Assembly (NCBI RefSeq): GCF_003121405.1
Contig: NZ_QBUY01000028.1
Location: 1-64,000 of the forward strand
DNA from: Paraburkholderia sp. C35
GTDB lineage: Bacteria > Pseudomonadota > Gammaproteobacteria > Burkholderiales > Burkholderiaceae
Reading direction: 5' to 3'
DNA length: 64,000 nucleotides
The notes under the pieces were generated by a model. The model made no database searches. It saw nothing but the letters and a program-made list of their open reading frames with translations, and was not told the origin of the DNA. Shown in pieces: positions 52,984 through 62,261 of the stretch (positions within the stretch are counted from its first letter, which is position 1; each line of letters opens with the position of its first letter). The position numbers were made by a program, and so were the translations under genes.

Positions 52984-53391
52984 CTAATCGTGCGACACGG
53001 TCCGCCTTCCCGACTTCACATCGCTGCGCTTTGCCTTGCTTTCGAGCCGCCGTTCTTTCGACGCGCGCGTCGGCCGCGTCGCGACCCGCGCCTTGCGCGT
53101 CACGCTGACGCTGTCGATCAACGCGTCCAGCCGCGCTAGCGCCGCCGCGCGGTTCATGTCCTGAGTCCGGTATTCCTGTGCCTTGATGATCACGACGCCA
53201 TCGCGCGTGACGCGGTGATCGCTCATGGCGAGCAGGCGCATCTTCAGCACCTCGGGCAGCGACGACGCACGCACGTCGAAGCGCAGATGAATCGCGCTCG
53301 ACACCTTGTTAACGTTCTGCCCGCCCGCGCCCTGGGCGCGCACGGCCGTCAATTCGATTTCGTTGGGCGGGATCGGATAGCGTGAAGTCAT
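52984..53391 (-). CDS. arfB: alternative ribosome-rescue factor ArfB
   Basis: This gene encodes 135 residues from the ATG at 53391 (MTSRYPIPPNEIELTAVRAQ). It is a release-factor-like peptidyl-tRNA hydrolase with the catalytic GGQ in GAGGQNVNKVSSA and no stop-codon-recognition domain. The basic C-terminal tail (RKARVATRPTRASKERRLES) inserts into the empty mRNA channel. Length is typical for ArfB/YaeJ. It rescues ribosomes stalled on non-stop mRNAs. It is convergent with the EAL gene (31 bp apart) and divergent from the next gene. Confidence 0.92.
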   Translation of the reverse strand: MTSRYPIPPNEIELTAVRAQGAGGQNVNKVSSAIHLRFDVRASSLPEVLKMRLLAMSDHRVTRDGVVIIKAQEYRTQDMNRAAALARLDALIDSVSVTRKARVATRPTRASKERRLESKAKRSDVKSGRRTVSHD

Positions 53392-53598
53392 GTCAAAGAA
53401 TCGGGCGAGGAACGGCAAGTGTAACCGGCTATGCAACACAGCATGCGCGGTACGCGAATTGCGTGCACCGCATACGGACTTTGCCGCGAGACGGCATCCT
53501 GAACGGGCACTGTGCATTTGCCCGCATTTGCGGCCATTTGCCGTCAGGCGCCGATCTCGCCGATACTGACACTTTCAGACCGAGGGCCAATCATCGTG

Positions 53599-54258
53599 AT
53601 GAAAATGCGCGCAGCGCAGGTGCTCGAACTGGTGGTCAATCTCGTCCTGCCGTGGGTGGCGTACCGCCTCACCCAGCCGTACTGGGGCGACACGGGCGGC
53701 CTGATCGCGTCCGCGGTGCCGCCTGTCGCGTGGAGCATCGTCGAACTCGTGCGCTTCCGGCGCGCCGATGCGCTCAGTCTGACGGTGGTGCTCGGCATCG
53801 TGCTGTCGATTGGCGCGATGGCCATCGGCGGCGACCCGCGCATGCTGCTATTCCGCGAATCGCTGGTGTCGGGCGCGATCGGCGTGGGCTTTCTGCTGTC
53901 GCTGCTGCTGCGCCGCCCCGCCGTGTTCTATCTGACGCGCGCGTTCGTGGCCCGCGAAATGTCCAACGGCGCCGCCCATATCGACATGCTGTGGCGCGAA
54001 CGCCCCGCCTTCGCGCGTGGCATTCGCGTGCTCACGGCCACGTGGGGACTCGGCCTCACGGGGGAAACCGCGCTGCGCGGCTGGATGGCCTGGCACTGGC
54101 CGATCGAGCGCGTGCTGGTGGTGTCGCCCTTCGTCGGCTATGGCATTTTCGGCGCGCTGATGATCTGGACGCTCTGGTATCGCCGCACGCTGCGCGACCT
54201 TGCGCAACGTCAAACGGACTCCGAAACCGAACCGCCGCGCGGCACGGCGCCGAACTGA
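53599..54258 (+). CDS. VC0807-like membrane protein
   Basis: This gene encodes 219 residues (start at the ATG at 53599; a GTG one codon upstream is possible). Hydrophobic segments lie at about 8-25, 35-50, 58-80, 90-112, 150-165 and 175-200, with a PYWGDTGGLIASAVPPVAW loop. The pattern is that of the VC0807 family of small integral membrane proteins, whose function is not known. The gene is divergent from arfB. Confidence 0.65.
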   Translation: MKMRAAQVLELVVNLVLPWVAYRLTQPYWGDTGGLIASAVPPVAWSIVELVRFRRADALSLTVVLGIVLSIGAMAIGGDPRMLLFRESLVSGAIGVGFLLSLLLRRPAVFYLTRAFVAREMSNGAAHIDMLWRERPAFARGIRVLTATWGLGLTGETALRGWMAWHWPIERVLVVSPFVGYGIFGALMIWTLWYRRTLRDLAQRQTDSETEPPRGTAPN

Positions 54259-54579
54259 TCGACGCTTTGCCAGACCGGCTGCCTTTGTGGCTGATCGATA
54301 CAGTGCCCGACTATCTCCGCATCGAACTCATCCGCGCGTTCATCGCGCATGAACGCCTCCGCGACATCGAGATAGCTGCGCAAGCGCGACAGGATAGCGA
54401 ACGTGTCAGGCGGTGCGAACCAGGCCATTCGGCCGATGGTCCGGGCATGGTCAAATCAGTTAGACTCGACGGCAGTTCGAGCCTGTCACCGGCCCGCTGG
54501 CCGAGGCCTTGCGGCTCGACCCGATGGCTCCAGCCCATCAGCTTCATCACCATGACGATAACGAGACATCAGGCGGTCG
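54259..54579. other. intergenic region, nothing recognised
   Basis: About 320 bp upstream of the FUSC transporter gene. It should hold the promoter of that gene. No clear promoter, gene or repeat was found. Confidence 0.45.
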
Positions 54580-57027
54580 ATGCGCTATTCAGTCGAAATC
54601 AAGAAGTTTCTGTATAGCCAATACTTTTATGGCGGCTTGCGCATTGCAGTGGGCGTGTCGCTTCCCGCCGTCCTTTGCCTGATCGTGTTTCACAACCGCG
54701 ATCTCGGCTTCACGATCGCGACGGGCGCACTCGGCGCATGTGCCGTCGACATGCCCGGCCCGCTCAAGTACAAGCACAACGAAATGCTCGCGTGCAGCGT
54801 GATCGGCTTTCTGGCTGCGCTCGCCACCGGGCTTGCCACCGTCAACCCGATCGCGCTGTGGTGCACCGTCGTGCCGCTCACCTTCGTGCTGTCGCTGATC
54901 GTCGTGTACGGCAACCGCTGGCCGCAGATCAGCTTCGCGACGCTCTTCATGATGGTCGTCACGCTCGAAGAGCATTTCACGCCCATCCAGGCGCTGATCA
55001 ACGCGTCGTGGATTCTGGTGGGCGGGTTGTGGTTCACGTACTGGTCGACCTTCGTGAGCCGCTGGATGATGTACCGCATCGAGCAGCAGGCGCTTGCCGA
55101 AAGCGTGTTCGCGCTCGCCGACTATCTGCTCGCGCGCTCCGACTTCTACGATCTCGACAACGACCTCGACGAGTGTTATCGCAATCTCGTCGCGAAGCAG
55201 ATCGCGGCCGTCGCCATGCAGGACGCCGCGCGCGACATCGTGCTGCGCAATCTGCCGAAGATGAAAAGCGGCAGGCTGGAGCCGCGCCGCGCGATGCTCT
55301 TCAATCTGTTCATTCACATTGTCGATCTGCATGAGCAGTTCGTCGGCGCGCACACCGATTACCCGCTGGTGCGCAACACGTTCGGCGCGTCGGACATGCT
55401 GATCTTCTATCGCGACCTGATCCGCAAGGCGGCTGCCGATCTCGAAGACATCGGCCTCGCCGTACTGCAGAACGAGCCGCCCCGCGCGCGTATCAACGTG
55501 AAGGCGGAGTTGCGTGCCATCGAGTACGAAATCGAACTGATGCGCAAGCAGGACATGCCGAAGAAGAACCCCGAGGCGTACTCGGCTATCTCGGCTACCT
55601 TCCGGCGCATCTGGAGCGCGACGCGTCTGATCGACAAGATGCGCAAGAACCTCGCGAGCGAGGAGAACACCAAGGAAACGGAACTGCGCCTCGATCAGGC
55701 GCTCACGCGTTTCGTGTCGAGCCGGCGCGTGCCGTTCGGCTCGATCTTCTCGAATCTGACGATGGCGTCGCCGAGCTTCCGGCACGCGCTGCGCGTGACA
55801 ATCGCGGTTGCGATCGGTTTCTGGCTCGGGCGTCTGCTGCCGCTCACCAACGCCTACTGGATCGTGATGACGACCGTCATCATTCTGAAACCCGGCTACT
55901 CGCTGACCAAGCAGCGCAACGGGCAGCGTATCGTCGGCACGCTGATCGGCTGCGCGGCGAGCATCGCGCTGATCATGAGCGTGAAAGAGCCGCATATCCT
56001 GATCATCGTGATGTTCGCGTGCATGGTGATGAGCTACAGCCTGCTGCTCTTCAACTACACGGCGAGTGTGGTGTTCACGTCCGCGTATGTGCTGCTGATG
56101 TTTCATCTGCTGGCACCGGGCAGCCTGCATATCATCGGCGAGCGCGCCATCGATACCGTCGTCGGCTGCGCGATCGCCATTGCCGCGAGCCATCTGTTCC
56201 CCTACTGGGAATACCGGCTGATGGGCAAGCTCGTCAACGACATGATCGCCGCGATGCGCAACTATCTGGAGGCGAGCTGGTGGTGGGGAGGCAAACCGGG
56301 TGCGCCAGCATCGGCGGTGGCGTCGCCTGCGGCGCTGACCGAGGCGGCGGCGCTTGCGCCTGCTGTCGCGAGGGCGGAAGTGGTAGCAAGCGGGGCGGGC
56401 GCTATGGGTGGCCGCGCGGTTGAGGCGGCTGCTGCTGCCGCTGTATCGGGTGCATCGGGTGTATCGCCTGCATCAACGGCGGCAGCGGCCAGGACATCCG
56501 CGCCGACGCCCGCCGCTGCGGCGGCCGCCAGCGCGCTCGATCGCGACTACCGCTACCGGCTTGCGCGCAAGAATGTGCATGTGGCGTTCGCCAACCTCGG
56601 ACAGGCCTTCCAACGGATGAGGCTGGAACCGAAGTCCGCGCAGAAGTTCGTGCCGGAACTCAACGATCTGCTGGTGCGCTCTCATGTGCTCGCCTCGCAG
56701 ATTTCGGCTGCAGCGCCCTTGCTGCGCACAGCGTCCCAGCAGATGAGCGGCCCGTCGCATCAGCCGCTGCAGCGCGCGCTGACGGCTATCCGCGACAATC
56801 TCACACAAGCGGAAGAAGGCAACCCGCCGCCTGCCGATCAGGTGGACATCTCGAAGCAGTTGACGCGCGAGCTCGACACGATGGTCGTCGAGGCGGAACG
56901 TTCGCCCGACTATTCGCCCGATGCCGTGCACGAACTGAAACTGCTCGCGCATCAGTGCAAGCAGATGCTCGCGGCGTCGTTCCAGATCCGGAAAGATGCG
57001 GGCGTGATCCGTTTGCCGGAGAACTGA
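54580..57027 (+). CDS. FUSC-family transporter (aromatic acid/fusaric acid type)
   Basis: This gene encodes 815 residues with two hydrophobic blocks. An N-terminal TM bundle (about 15-165, for example GLRIAVGVSLPAVLCLIVF) is followed by a long cytoplasmic helical region, then a second TM bundle (about 400-540) with the family motif HALRVTIAVAIGFWLGRLLP. An Ala-rich linker (about 565-640) precedes a C-terminal helical domain. The family includes FusC, AaeB and YccS exporters. The Ala/Ser low-complexity linker is unusual in length. No accessory HlyD gene is adjacent. Confidence 0.85.
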   Translation: MRYSVEIKKFLYSQYFYGGLRIAVGVSLPAVLCLIVFHNRDLGFTIATGALGACAVDMPGPLKYKHNEMLACSVIGFLAALATGLATVNPIALWCTVVPLTFVLSLIVVYGNRWPQISFATLFMMVVTLEEHFTPIQALINASWILVGGLWFTYWSTFVSRWMMYRIEQQALAESVFALADYLLARSDFYDLDNDLDECYRNLVAKQIAAVAMQDAARDIVLRNLPKMKSGRLEPRRAMLFNLFIHIVDLHEQFVGAHTDYPLVRNTFGASDMLIFYRDLIRKAAADLEDIGLAVLQNEPPRARINVKAELRAIEYEIELMRKQDMPKKNPEAYSAISATFRRIWSATRLIDKMRKNLASEENTKETELRLDQALTRFVSSRRVPFGSIFSNLTMASPSFRHALRVTIAVAIGFWLGRLLPLTNAYWIVMTTVIILKPGYSLTKQRNGQRIVGTLIGCAASIALIMSVKEPHILIIVMFACMVMSYSLLLFNYTASVVFTSAYVLLMFHLLAPGSLHIIGERAIDTVVGCAIAIAASHLFPYWEYRLMGKLVNDMIAAMRNYLEASWWWGGKPGAPASAVASPAALTEAAALAPAVARAEVVASGAGAMGGRAVEAAAAAAVSGASGVSPASTAAAARTSAPTPAAAAAASALDRDYRYRLARKNVHVAFANLGQAFQRMRLEPKSAQKFVPELNDLLVRSHVLASQISAAAPLLRTASQQMSGPSHQPLQRALTAIRDNLTQAEEGNPPPADQVDISKQLTRELDTMVVEAERSPDYSPDAVHELKLLAHQCKQMLAASFQIRKDAGVIRLPEN

Positions 57028-57060
57028 ACACAAGCGTGCGACACGCCGGTTGCGTACCGC

Positions 57061-57267
57061 CTATTGCGACGCGCCCTTCGCGGCGTTCACAGCCGCTGCA
57101 GCAGCCGATGCCGCAGGCGCCGTCGTATCGACGCCATTGTCGCGTTCGTACTCGCGTTTTTCGGTGATCGCGTTATAGAGAATCGTCGCGATCACCAGCA
57201 ACACGACCACGACGATAAGCACGGCGACACCAAGCGTTGGATTTTTCTTCTTGCGCGGATCGTTCAT
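57061..57267 (-). CDS. small single-TM protein
   Basis: This gene encodes 68 residues. A basic N-terminus (MNDPRKKKNP) is followed by one TM segment (about 12-30, GVAVLIVVVVLLVIATILY) and an Ala-rich tail. No family is recognised. It is convergent with the FUSC gene and co-oriented with the Lrp regulator. Confidence 0.55.
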   Translation of the reverse strand: MNDPRKKKNPTLGVAVLIVVVVLLVIATILYNAITEKREYERDNGVDTTAPAASAAAAAVNAAKGASQ

Positions 57268-57380
57268 GAGTCAGGCTCGGCTGGCGGGTGGATGCGGCAA
57301 AGCGGGCATTCTACGCTGCGACACCTTGCGTGCGGCTTGCAACGGCAAAGCGATGCGAACGCGATAGCACACGCAGCCGC

Positions 57381-57863
57381 TCAGCGGCTCTCGGCCACTA
57401 CGGAAGCCCGCACCGGCAGGGCCGTCGAATACTTGATCTGCTCCATCGCGAAACTGGAACTGACGTCGTAGAGCGGCACGGCGCGGATCAGTTGCTTGTA
57501 GACGCGATCGTAGTCGTCGATGTCCGATACGACGACGCGCAGCAGATAGTCGGTCTCACCGCTCATCCGGTAGACCTCGACCACCTCGGGAATGTCCTGC
57601 ACGGCGCGCGTAAAGTCCTGCGCCCACGCCTCCGTATGCTGGTTCGTGCGCACGGCGACGAACACCGTCGTGCCGACACCGAGCTTGCGCGGATCGCACA
57701 GTGCGACCTGCGCGCGGATCACGCCCGCTTCCTTGAGCCGCTGCACCCGCTTCCAGCATGGCGTCTGCGACAGGTTTACGCGGGCCGCGAGTTCCGCAAT
57801 CGGCATGGTGGCGTCTTCCTGGAGAAGCTCCAGCAGCCGCCGGTCAATGATGTCCATTCCCAT
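57381..57863 (-). CDS. Lrp/AsnC-family transcriptional regulator
   Basis: This gene encodes 160 residues from the ATG at 57863 (57857 is also possible). The N-terminal helix-turn-helix (DRRLLELLQEDATMPIAELA, then VNLSQTPCWKRVQRLKEAG) and the RAM ligand-binding domain (DIPEVVEVYRMSGETDYLLR) are clear. The gene is divergent from a cysteine dioxygenase gene. The pair suggests a regulator responding to cysteine or a related amino acid and controlling its catabolism. Confidence 0.9.
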   Translation of the reverse strand: MGMDIIDRRLLELLQEDATMPIAELAARVNLSQTPCWKRVQRLKEAGVIRAQVALCDPRKLGVGTTVFVAVRTNQHTEAWAQDFTRAVQDIPEVVEVYRMSGETDYLLRVVVSDIDDYDRVYKQLIRAVPLYDVSSSFAMEQIKYSTALPVRASVVAESR

Positions 57864-57875
57864 CTTCCCACCCAG

Positions 57876-57892
57876 ATAGAAAATTATTCTAT
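57876..57892. promoter_or_regulatory. AT-rich palindrome between the Lrp regulator and cysteine dioxygenase genes
   Basis: ATAGAAAATTATTCTAT has perfect 6-bp arms around an AATTA centre. It is 13 bp from the regulator's start and about 100 bp from the cysteine dioxygenase start, a good position for an Lrp/AsnC-type operator. Confidence 0.55.
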
Positions 57893-57995
57893 TTCTCGTC
57901 AAGACGAGGGAATTATATGAAAACTCTTTCTCCGCGCAAATCGGTATAAATGAGGGCAGTCTTTCTCTCAAAAAATACCGCCCGCGGAGCCTTTC

Positions 57996-58628
57996 ATGAA
58001 CCCGTCAACCGGCCTGATCACACGCGAAACTTCACTGGCCGACGCCGCTGCCATGGCCTGCGCGCTGCCTGCCGCAAACGCCGTCGAGCGGCTGTGTGCA
58101 GCGCTCGACGCAGCCTTCGACGCCTGCGCCGGCACCGATGATCCGTCACGGCACGCCGCCTTCGCGCGCGGAGTGCGCGCAGCACTCGCCGAAGCCGCCG
58201 CCGATGCCTCGCTGCTCACCGATGCCCAGCGCGAAGGCGCGGCAAGCTGCTATCGCCGCCATCTGCTCGCGGCCGATCCTCAAGGGCGCTACGCGATCGC
58301 CGCCCTCGTCTGGATGCCCGGCCAGGCCAGCCCCGTTCACGCGCATCACACGTGGTGCGGCTATGCCGTCATCGACGGCGTATTGACGGAAACGGTCTAC
58401 GACTGGAATGCGGATAGCGACTGCGCGACAGCCGTGCGCGATCAGCCGCGTGAAGCAGGCGCCGTGTCGTTCACGCGCTCTGGCCGAACAGGCATTCATC
58501 CGCTCGGCAACGGCAGCGACGGCGCGGCAGTCTCGCTTCACGTCTACGGCGTGTCGGGCGAACAGATCACCACGCATGTGAACGACATCGTGCAGGTCGC
58601 CGAGAACACGCAAGCCGTTTCCGCCTGA
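57996..58628 (+). CDS. cysteine dioxygenase family protein
   Basis: This 210-residue cupin oxidises thiols to sulfinates using Fe(II) and O2. The metal ligands are in WMPGQASPVHAHHTWCGYAV (H115, H117) with the third His in VSLHVYGVSGEQ near 182. Substrate could be cysteine (sulfinic acid pathway) or 3-mercaptopropionate; the residues that distinguish these cannot be assigned by eye. A divergent Lrp-type regulator and a strong terminator flank it. Confidence 0.88.
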   Translation: MNPSTGLITRETSLADAAAMACALPAANAVERLCAALDAAFDACAGTDDPSRHAAFARGVRAALAEAAADASLLTDAQREGAASCYRRHLLAADPQGRYAIAALVWMPGQASPVHAHHTWCGYAVIDGVLTETVYDWNADSDCATAVRDQPREAGAVSFTRSGRTGIHPLGNGSDGAAVSLHVYGVSGEQITTHVNDIVQVAENTQAVSA

Positions 58629-58652
58629 AAACATCTCACGAAGCACCAAACG

Positions 58653-58684
58653 AAAGGCGTCATGCATTGCTGCATGACGCCTTT
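58653..58684. terminator. bidirectional intrinsic terminator
   Basis: A 14-bp perfect stem with a 4-nt loop, A-run on the left and T4 on the right. It serves cysteine dioxygenase (+) and the MscS gene (-), which converge here. Confidence 0.85.
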
Positions 58685-58707
58685 TCTTCATCCACGCTCA
58701 ACGCGCT

Positions 58708-61323
58708 TTACGTCTTGCCGCCGTCGCCCGCTGTCGGAATCTGCGGCGGCACGGATGCCGTTTGCCCCGTCGATGGCGGCGCCGGACGCGGCTCGTGCGA
58801 CACGTCGCGCGCGGGCGGCATTGCGCTGCCGGTCTTCGGCCGGAAAGGCGTCGTCGTCCCCGTTGCCGATTCCCGCGCGTGACTTTCATGCTGCGCGAGT
58901 TCTTCGTCCAGTACCTCGCCTACTTCATCGCCACGCGACGTGTGCACGCGCATCTGCGGCACGGGAATCTCGATACCCGCTTCATCCATCTTGCGCTTCA
59001 GGCGCAGATTGAACGCACGCGCCACGCTCCACTGCTGCAACGGACGCGTCTTGATCTGTCCTTTGACGACCATCCAGTTCGGATCGAAGCGGTCTAGTCC
59101 CCACACTTCGACAGGGCCGAGCATCTCGCGCCGGTAACGAAAATCGGCCATCAGGTCGGCGCCGACGGCGCGGATCAGTTGCGTCACTTCGTCGACATCG
59201 GCGGAAAACGGCACGCGCACTTCGAACACCGCATACGCGAAATCGCGCGACAGGTTCTTGACGATCTTGATCTGCGAAAACGGAATGGCGTGGATCGCGC
59301 CCTGCCCGTCGCGCAGGCGCACGGTGCGGATCGACAGATATTCGACCGTGCCCGCGTGGCCACCATCGATATCTATCCAGTCGCCCACCGAGATCGTGTC
59401 CTCGATGATGATGAAGAGGCCCGTGATCAGATCGCTCACCAGCGACTGCGCGCCGAAACCGATCGCCAGACCGATCACGCCCGCGCCCGCCAGCAGCGGC
59501 GTCACGTTAATGCCGAGATTGGCCGCCGTGACGATGCCCGCGATGGTCAGAATGGTCACCATCAGCACGTTGCGCACGAGCGGCAGCATCGTGCGCGCGC
59601 GCATGCTCGGGTTCTTCGACTTGTTGCGCGGACTGCTCGGATTGACGGCTTCCTGGATCGCCGTGTCGATCAGAATCCAGATCAGCCATGAGACGAACAC
59701 GGTGATCAGGATCGCCGTCAGCGCGTGCGCAATACCGCGCGCCGTCACGCTTTCTTCGACGATCTCCGCAAGCGACACATCCCACAGTCGCGACGCGAAT
59801 TCGAAGTACGCGAGCCAGATGAACAGCGTCGTCAACGTGCCGACGCAGCGCAACAGCCGCGTCAGATACGGCGAACGGCGCCGGCGGCGTACGTTGCGCG
59901 GACGCGTCACGCGCAGCACGATGGCGGACAGGAAAAACGCCAGCACCAGCAGCAGCGCCGTCACGACGGAAATCTGCAAGACGTTCTCACCGCTGCCGAT
60001 CCCGCCGATCGTCGCGATCACGGAAGCCGTCGCGAGCACCAGCATCGGCACGTGCCAGAGCGACGCGAGCACTTCGAAGCCGTCGGTGGCGGCCTTGTGG
60101 TCGTGGCGCTGCTCGTACGCGCGGTTGCGGAGCAGATGCGCGACGGGACGGCGGAACGCGAGCGCGAAATACGCCGTCAGCACGGCAGCCGTCATGTTCG
60201 ATACCGTCGATACCAGCGCGGCGAGGTTCGTACCGAGTTCGTGCGCGACATCGTAGTTGGTGGCGGCGTCGCCGAGCGCACTCGCAATGCCGATCGCGAA
60301 CAGCGGCCTGCGCGCCTGCTCGATCAGCGCCCGCACCGCCGCGCGCCGATGGCCCGAGCCGAACAGCGAGAACATGATCAGGCAGATCGCCGAAAACACG
60401 GCACCCGCGACGATCGCGTACGCAATCACCATCGCGATGGTGCGGCCGAGCGAATCGGGCATCGAGCGCACGAACATCAGCGCCGCGACGAAGGCGACGA
60501 TCCACGGTCCGACGCGGCGCAGCGCGAAGATCAGCAACTCGCGCGTGGTCGGATTCGGATCGAGCCGCACGACGATGCCAAAGCGTGCGTGAATCCTGCG
60601 CTGCAGATAGATCAGCGCGCCCGCGCACGCGCCCCAGCCGGCGAGCACGGCGATCATGTTGAGCAGCACGCGGCCGAAGTGCTCGCGTCCCTGGCTCGTG
60701 ACGATCGTATAGATTTCGTTGCCCGCCGCATTGAAGCGGCCCGACCAGTAATTGAGCGGCGAGCGGCCCTGCTGCACGTCGTTTTCGAACGAAGCGATGC
60801 CCGCTGCAATGGCGCCGAGCAGGCCCGCGCTGGGCGCAGCCGCCGACGACGCCGACACCGGCGGCCCAACGGTCTTGGTGGCATCGCGCAGCTTCTTCAG
60901 CTGCGAGACGAGCGCGGAGCGCTGGCGGTCGTTGTCGAGCGTGGTGATCACGCTATCGAGCGATTTCTCCAGCTCGGCCTGACTGGCAGGCGACGGCGCG
61001 GACGCGGCATCGGCCGCCGACGCACCCGACGCCGCAGACGCAGGCGCCGCCGTCGACACCGTGGCGCTGTTGATCAGGCTCTGCAGCGCAGGGATCATCG
61101 GCGCACCCGGCGTCGCGCCCGCGGCGTGAGCGCTGCCCGGCAAGCCCAAAGCGGCCGCCAGCGCGATGCACAGGCAAAGCGCGTAAGCGGGCGCGCCCGC
61201 GCGGCGCAATCGTCCGGCGTGCGAAAAAAAGTGAAAAACAACACGAAAAACGGCGTCAATCGCCCGAAGCCCGCCGGTTGACGGCGCGGCCCGCGATTCA
61301 CGCCGCGCAAGGCATGACTTCAT
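58708..61323 (-). CDS. MscS-family mechanosensitive channel, large periplasmic form
   Basis: This gene encodes 871 residues. A signal-like N-terminus is followed by a periplasmic helical region and several TM segments. The MscS core is near residues 560-800: pore helix AGAGVIGLAIGFGAQSLVSD, then FIIIEDTISVGDWIDIDG, IRTVRLRDGQGAIHAIPF and the C-terminal domain ending PVPQMRVH. It opens under hypo-osmotic membrane tension. The size and extra N-terminal TM segments match YbiO-type members rather than plain MscS. The C-terminal tail is Pro/Thr-rich. The start may be a few codons downstream of 61323. Confidence 0.88.
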   Translation of the reverse strand: MKSCLARRESRAAPSTGGLRAIDAVFRVVFHFFSHAGRLRRAGAPAYALCLCIALAAALGLPGSAHAAGATPGAPMIPALQSLINSATVSTAAPASAASGASAADAASAPSPASQAELEKSLDSVITTLDNDRQRSALVSQLKKLRDATKTVGPPVSASSAAAPSAGLLGAIAAGIASFENDVQQGRSPLNYWSGRFNAAGNEIYTIVTSQGREHFGRVLLNMIAVLAGWGACAGALIYLQRRIHARFGIVVRLDPNPTTRELLIFALRRVGPWIVAFVAALMFVRSMPDSLGRTIAMVIAYAIVAGAVFSAICLIMFSLFGSGHRRAAVRALIEQARRPLFAIGIASALGDAATNYDVAHELGTNLAALVSTVSNMTAAVLTAYFALAFRRPVAHLLRNRAYEQRHDHKAATDGFEVLASLWHVPMLVLATASVIATIGGIGSGENVLQISVVTALLLVLAFFLSAIVLRVTRPRNVRRRRRSPYLTRLLRCVGTLTTLFIWLAYFEFASRLWDVSLAEIVEESVTARGIAHALTAILITVFVSWLIWILIDTAIQEAVNPSSPRNKSKNPSMRARTMLPLVRNVLMVTILTIAGIVTAANLGINVTPLLAGAGVIGLAIGFGAQSLVSDLITGLFIIIEDTISVGDWIDIDGGHAGTVEYLSIRTVRLRDGQGAIHAIPFSQIKIVKNLSRDFAYAVFEVRVPFSADVDEVTQLIRAVGADLMADFRYRREMLGPVEVWGLDRFDPNWMVVKGQIKTRPLQQWSVARAFNLRLKRKMDEAGIEIPVPQMRVHTSRGDEVGEVLDEELAQHESHARESATGTTTPFRPKTGSAMPPARDVSHEPRPAPPSTGQTASVPPQIPTAGDGGKT

Positions 61324-61330
61324 GGCAATC

Positions 61331-61370
61331 CGTGACTAGATGCGCGTGACTAGATGCAAGCAACTTGCAT
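61331..61370. promoter_or_regulatory. tandem repeat and palindrome upstream of the MscS gene
   Basis: CGTGACTAGATGC occurs twice with a 14-bp period (61331-61343, 61345-61357). The palindrome ATGCAAG-CAA-CTTGCAT follows at 61354-61370. It lies just upstream of the channel gene's start, as expected for a regulator binding site. Confidence 0.4.
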
Positions 61371-61519
61371 GGGAACGGGAGACGCCAAGTTTAGCGGGTG
61401 TCGTCGAGGTAAAACGCCCCGATGCGTAACCGAATGTTAGTGCACTTGCGCGGCTGCGGGTCAGTCGCTCAGGCGCGCCGCGCGGTGGATGCGCGGCGCA
61501 TAACGCGATTTCGTCCCGC

Positions 61520-62167
61520 TCAGTAGGCGCCCGTCGCCAGCTGATGATCGAAACGGCCCTGCTCCAGTGCGTCGACGAAGGCGCTCGCGTAGTCTTCCGC
61601 CGAAATGCTGCTGTTGCCCTGCGCATCGACGATCAGCGCGTTCGCGCCCGTACGGAACGTGCCCTTGCGCTCGCCCGGCGCGATCAGCGCTGCCGGCGCG
61701 AAGAAGGTCCAGTCGAGATCGCCGGCGGCACGAAAACGCGGCAGCACGTCGCGATGTGCGAGCGCGATCGGCTTGTACGCATCGGGGAAGCCTTCCGTGT
61801 CGACCAGTTGCTTGCCCGGTGCAACTTCGAGCGAACCCGCGCCGCCCACCACCACCAGCCGCTTGACGCCCGCGGCGCGCGTGCCTTCGATCAGCGCGCG
61901 CGTGGCCTTGCCGATTACCGCGACATCGTCCATCGGCGGCGCATAGGCGCTCGCGACCACATCATGACCGCGCGCGCCTGCTGCGACGCTCGCCGCATCT
62001 GTCACATCGGCCTGGACCGCTGTGAGGTTCGCGATGTCGGTCGGGACGCGCTCGGGGTTGCGCGTCAGTGCCGTCACCTGATGCCCGCGGCGCGCCGCTT
62101 CCGCCGCGATGCGCGAACCGATCATGCCCGTTGCGCCAAACAGCGCGATCTTCAGTGCCTTGCTCAT
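61520..62167 (-). CDS. NAD(P)H-binding oxidoreductase of the YwnB type
   Basis: This gene encodes 215 residues with a Rossmann N-terminus GATGMIGSRIAAEAARRGHQ and RNPER after strand 2, the atypical short-chain dehydrogenase (NmrA/YwnB-like) pattern. DIANLTAVQADVTD, VVVGGAGSLEVAPG and the C-terminal SAEDYASAFVDALEQ agree. The substrate is unknown. It lies downstream of an Rrf2 gene on the same strand, a pairing also known as ywnA-ywnB in Bacillus. Both share the motif TGTAA-N9-TTACA upstream, so the Rrf2 protein probably represses both. Confidence 0.85.
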   Translation of the reverse strand: MSKALKIALFGATGMIGSRIAAEAARRGHQVTALTRNPERVPTDIANLTAVQADVTDAASVAAGARGHDVVASAYAPPMDDVAVIGKATRALIEGTRAAGVKRLVVVGGAGSLEVAPGKQLVDTEGFPDAYKPIALAHRDVLPRFRAAGDLDWTFFAPAALIAPGERKGTFRTGANALIVDAQGNSSISAEDYASAFVDALEQGRFDHQLATGAY

Positions 62168-62189
62168 ATCCGTGTTCCTTTCACTTAAA

Positions 62190-62208
62190 TGTAACTACAT
62201 CGATTACA
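62190..62208. promoter_or_regulatory. TGTAA-N9-TTACA operator upstream of the oxidoreductase gene
   Basis: A perfect inverted repeat with extended ends (ATGTAA/TTACAT) lies 23 bp before the oxidoreductase start. The same spacing recurs at 62785-62803 upstream of the Rrf2 gene. Confidence 0.65.
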
Positions 62209-62220
62209 TATCTTGTTAAT

Positions 62221-62240
62221 AAAAAACGGGGCAAGCCCCG
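62221..62240 (-). terminator. terminator between the Rrf2 gene and the oxidoreductase gene
   Basis: On the minus strand a CGGGG/CCCCG stem is followed by TTTTTT. It ends the Rrf2 transcript, so the oxidoreductase gene needs its own promoter near its operator. Confidence 0.6.
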
Positions 62241-62261
62241 CACGGCGTATCGCCACTACGT

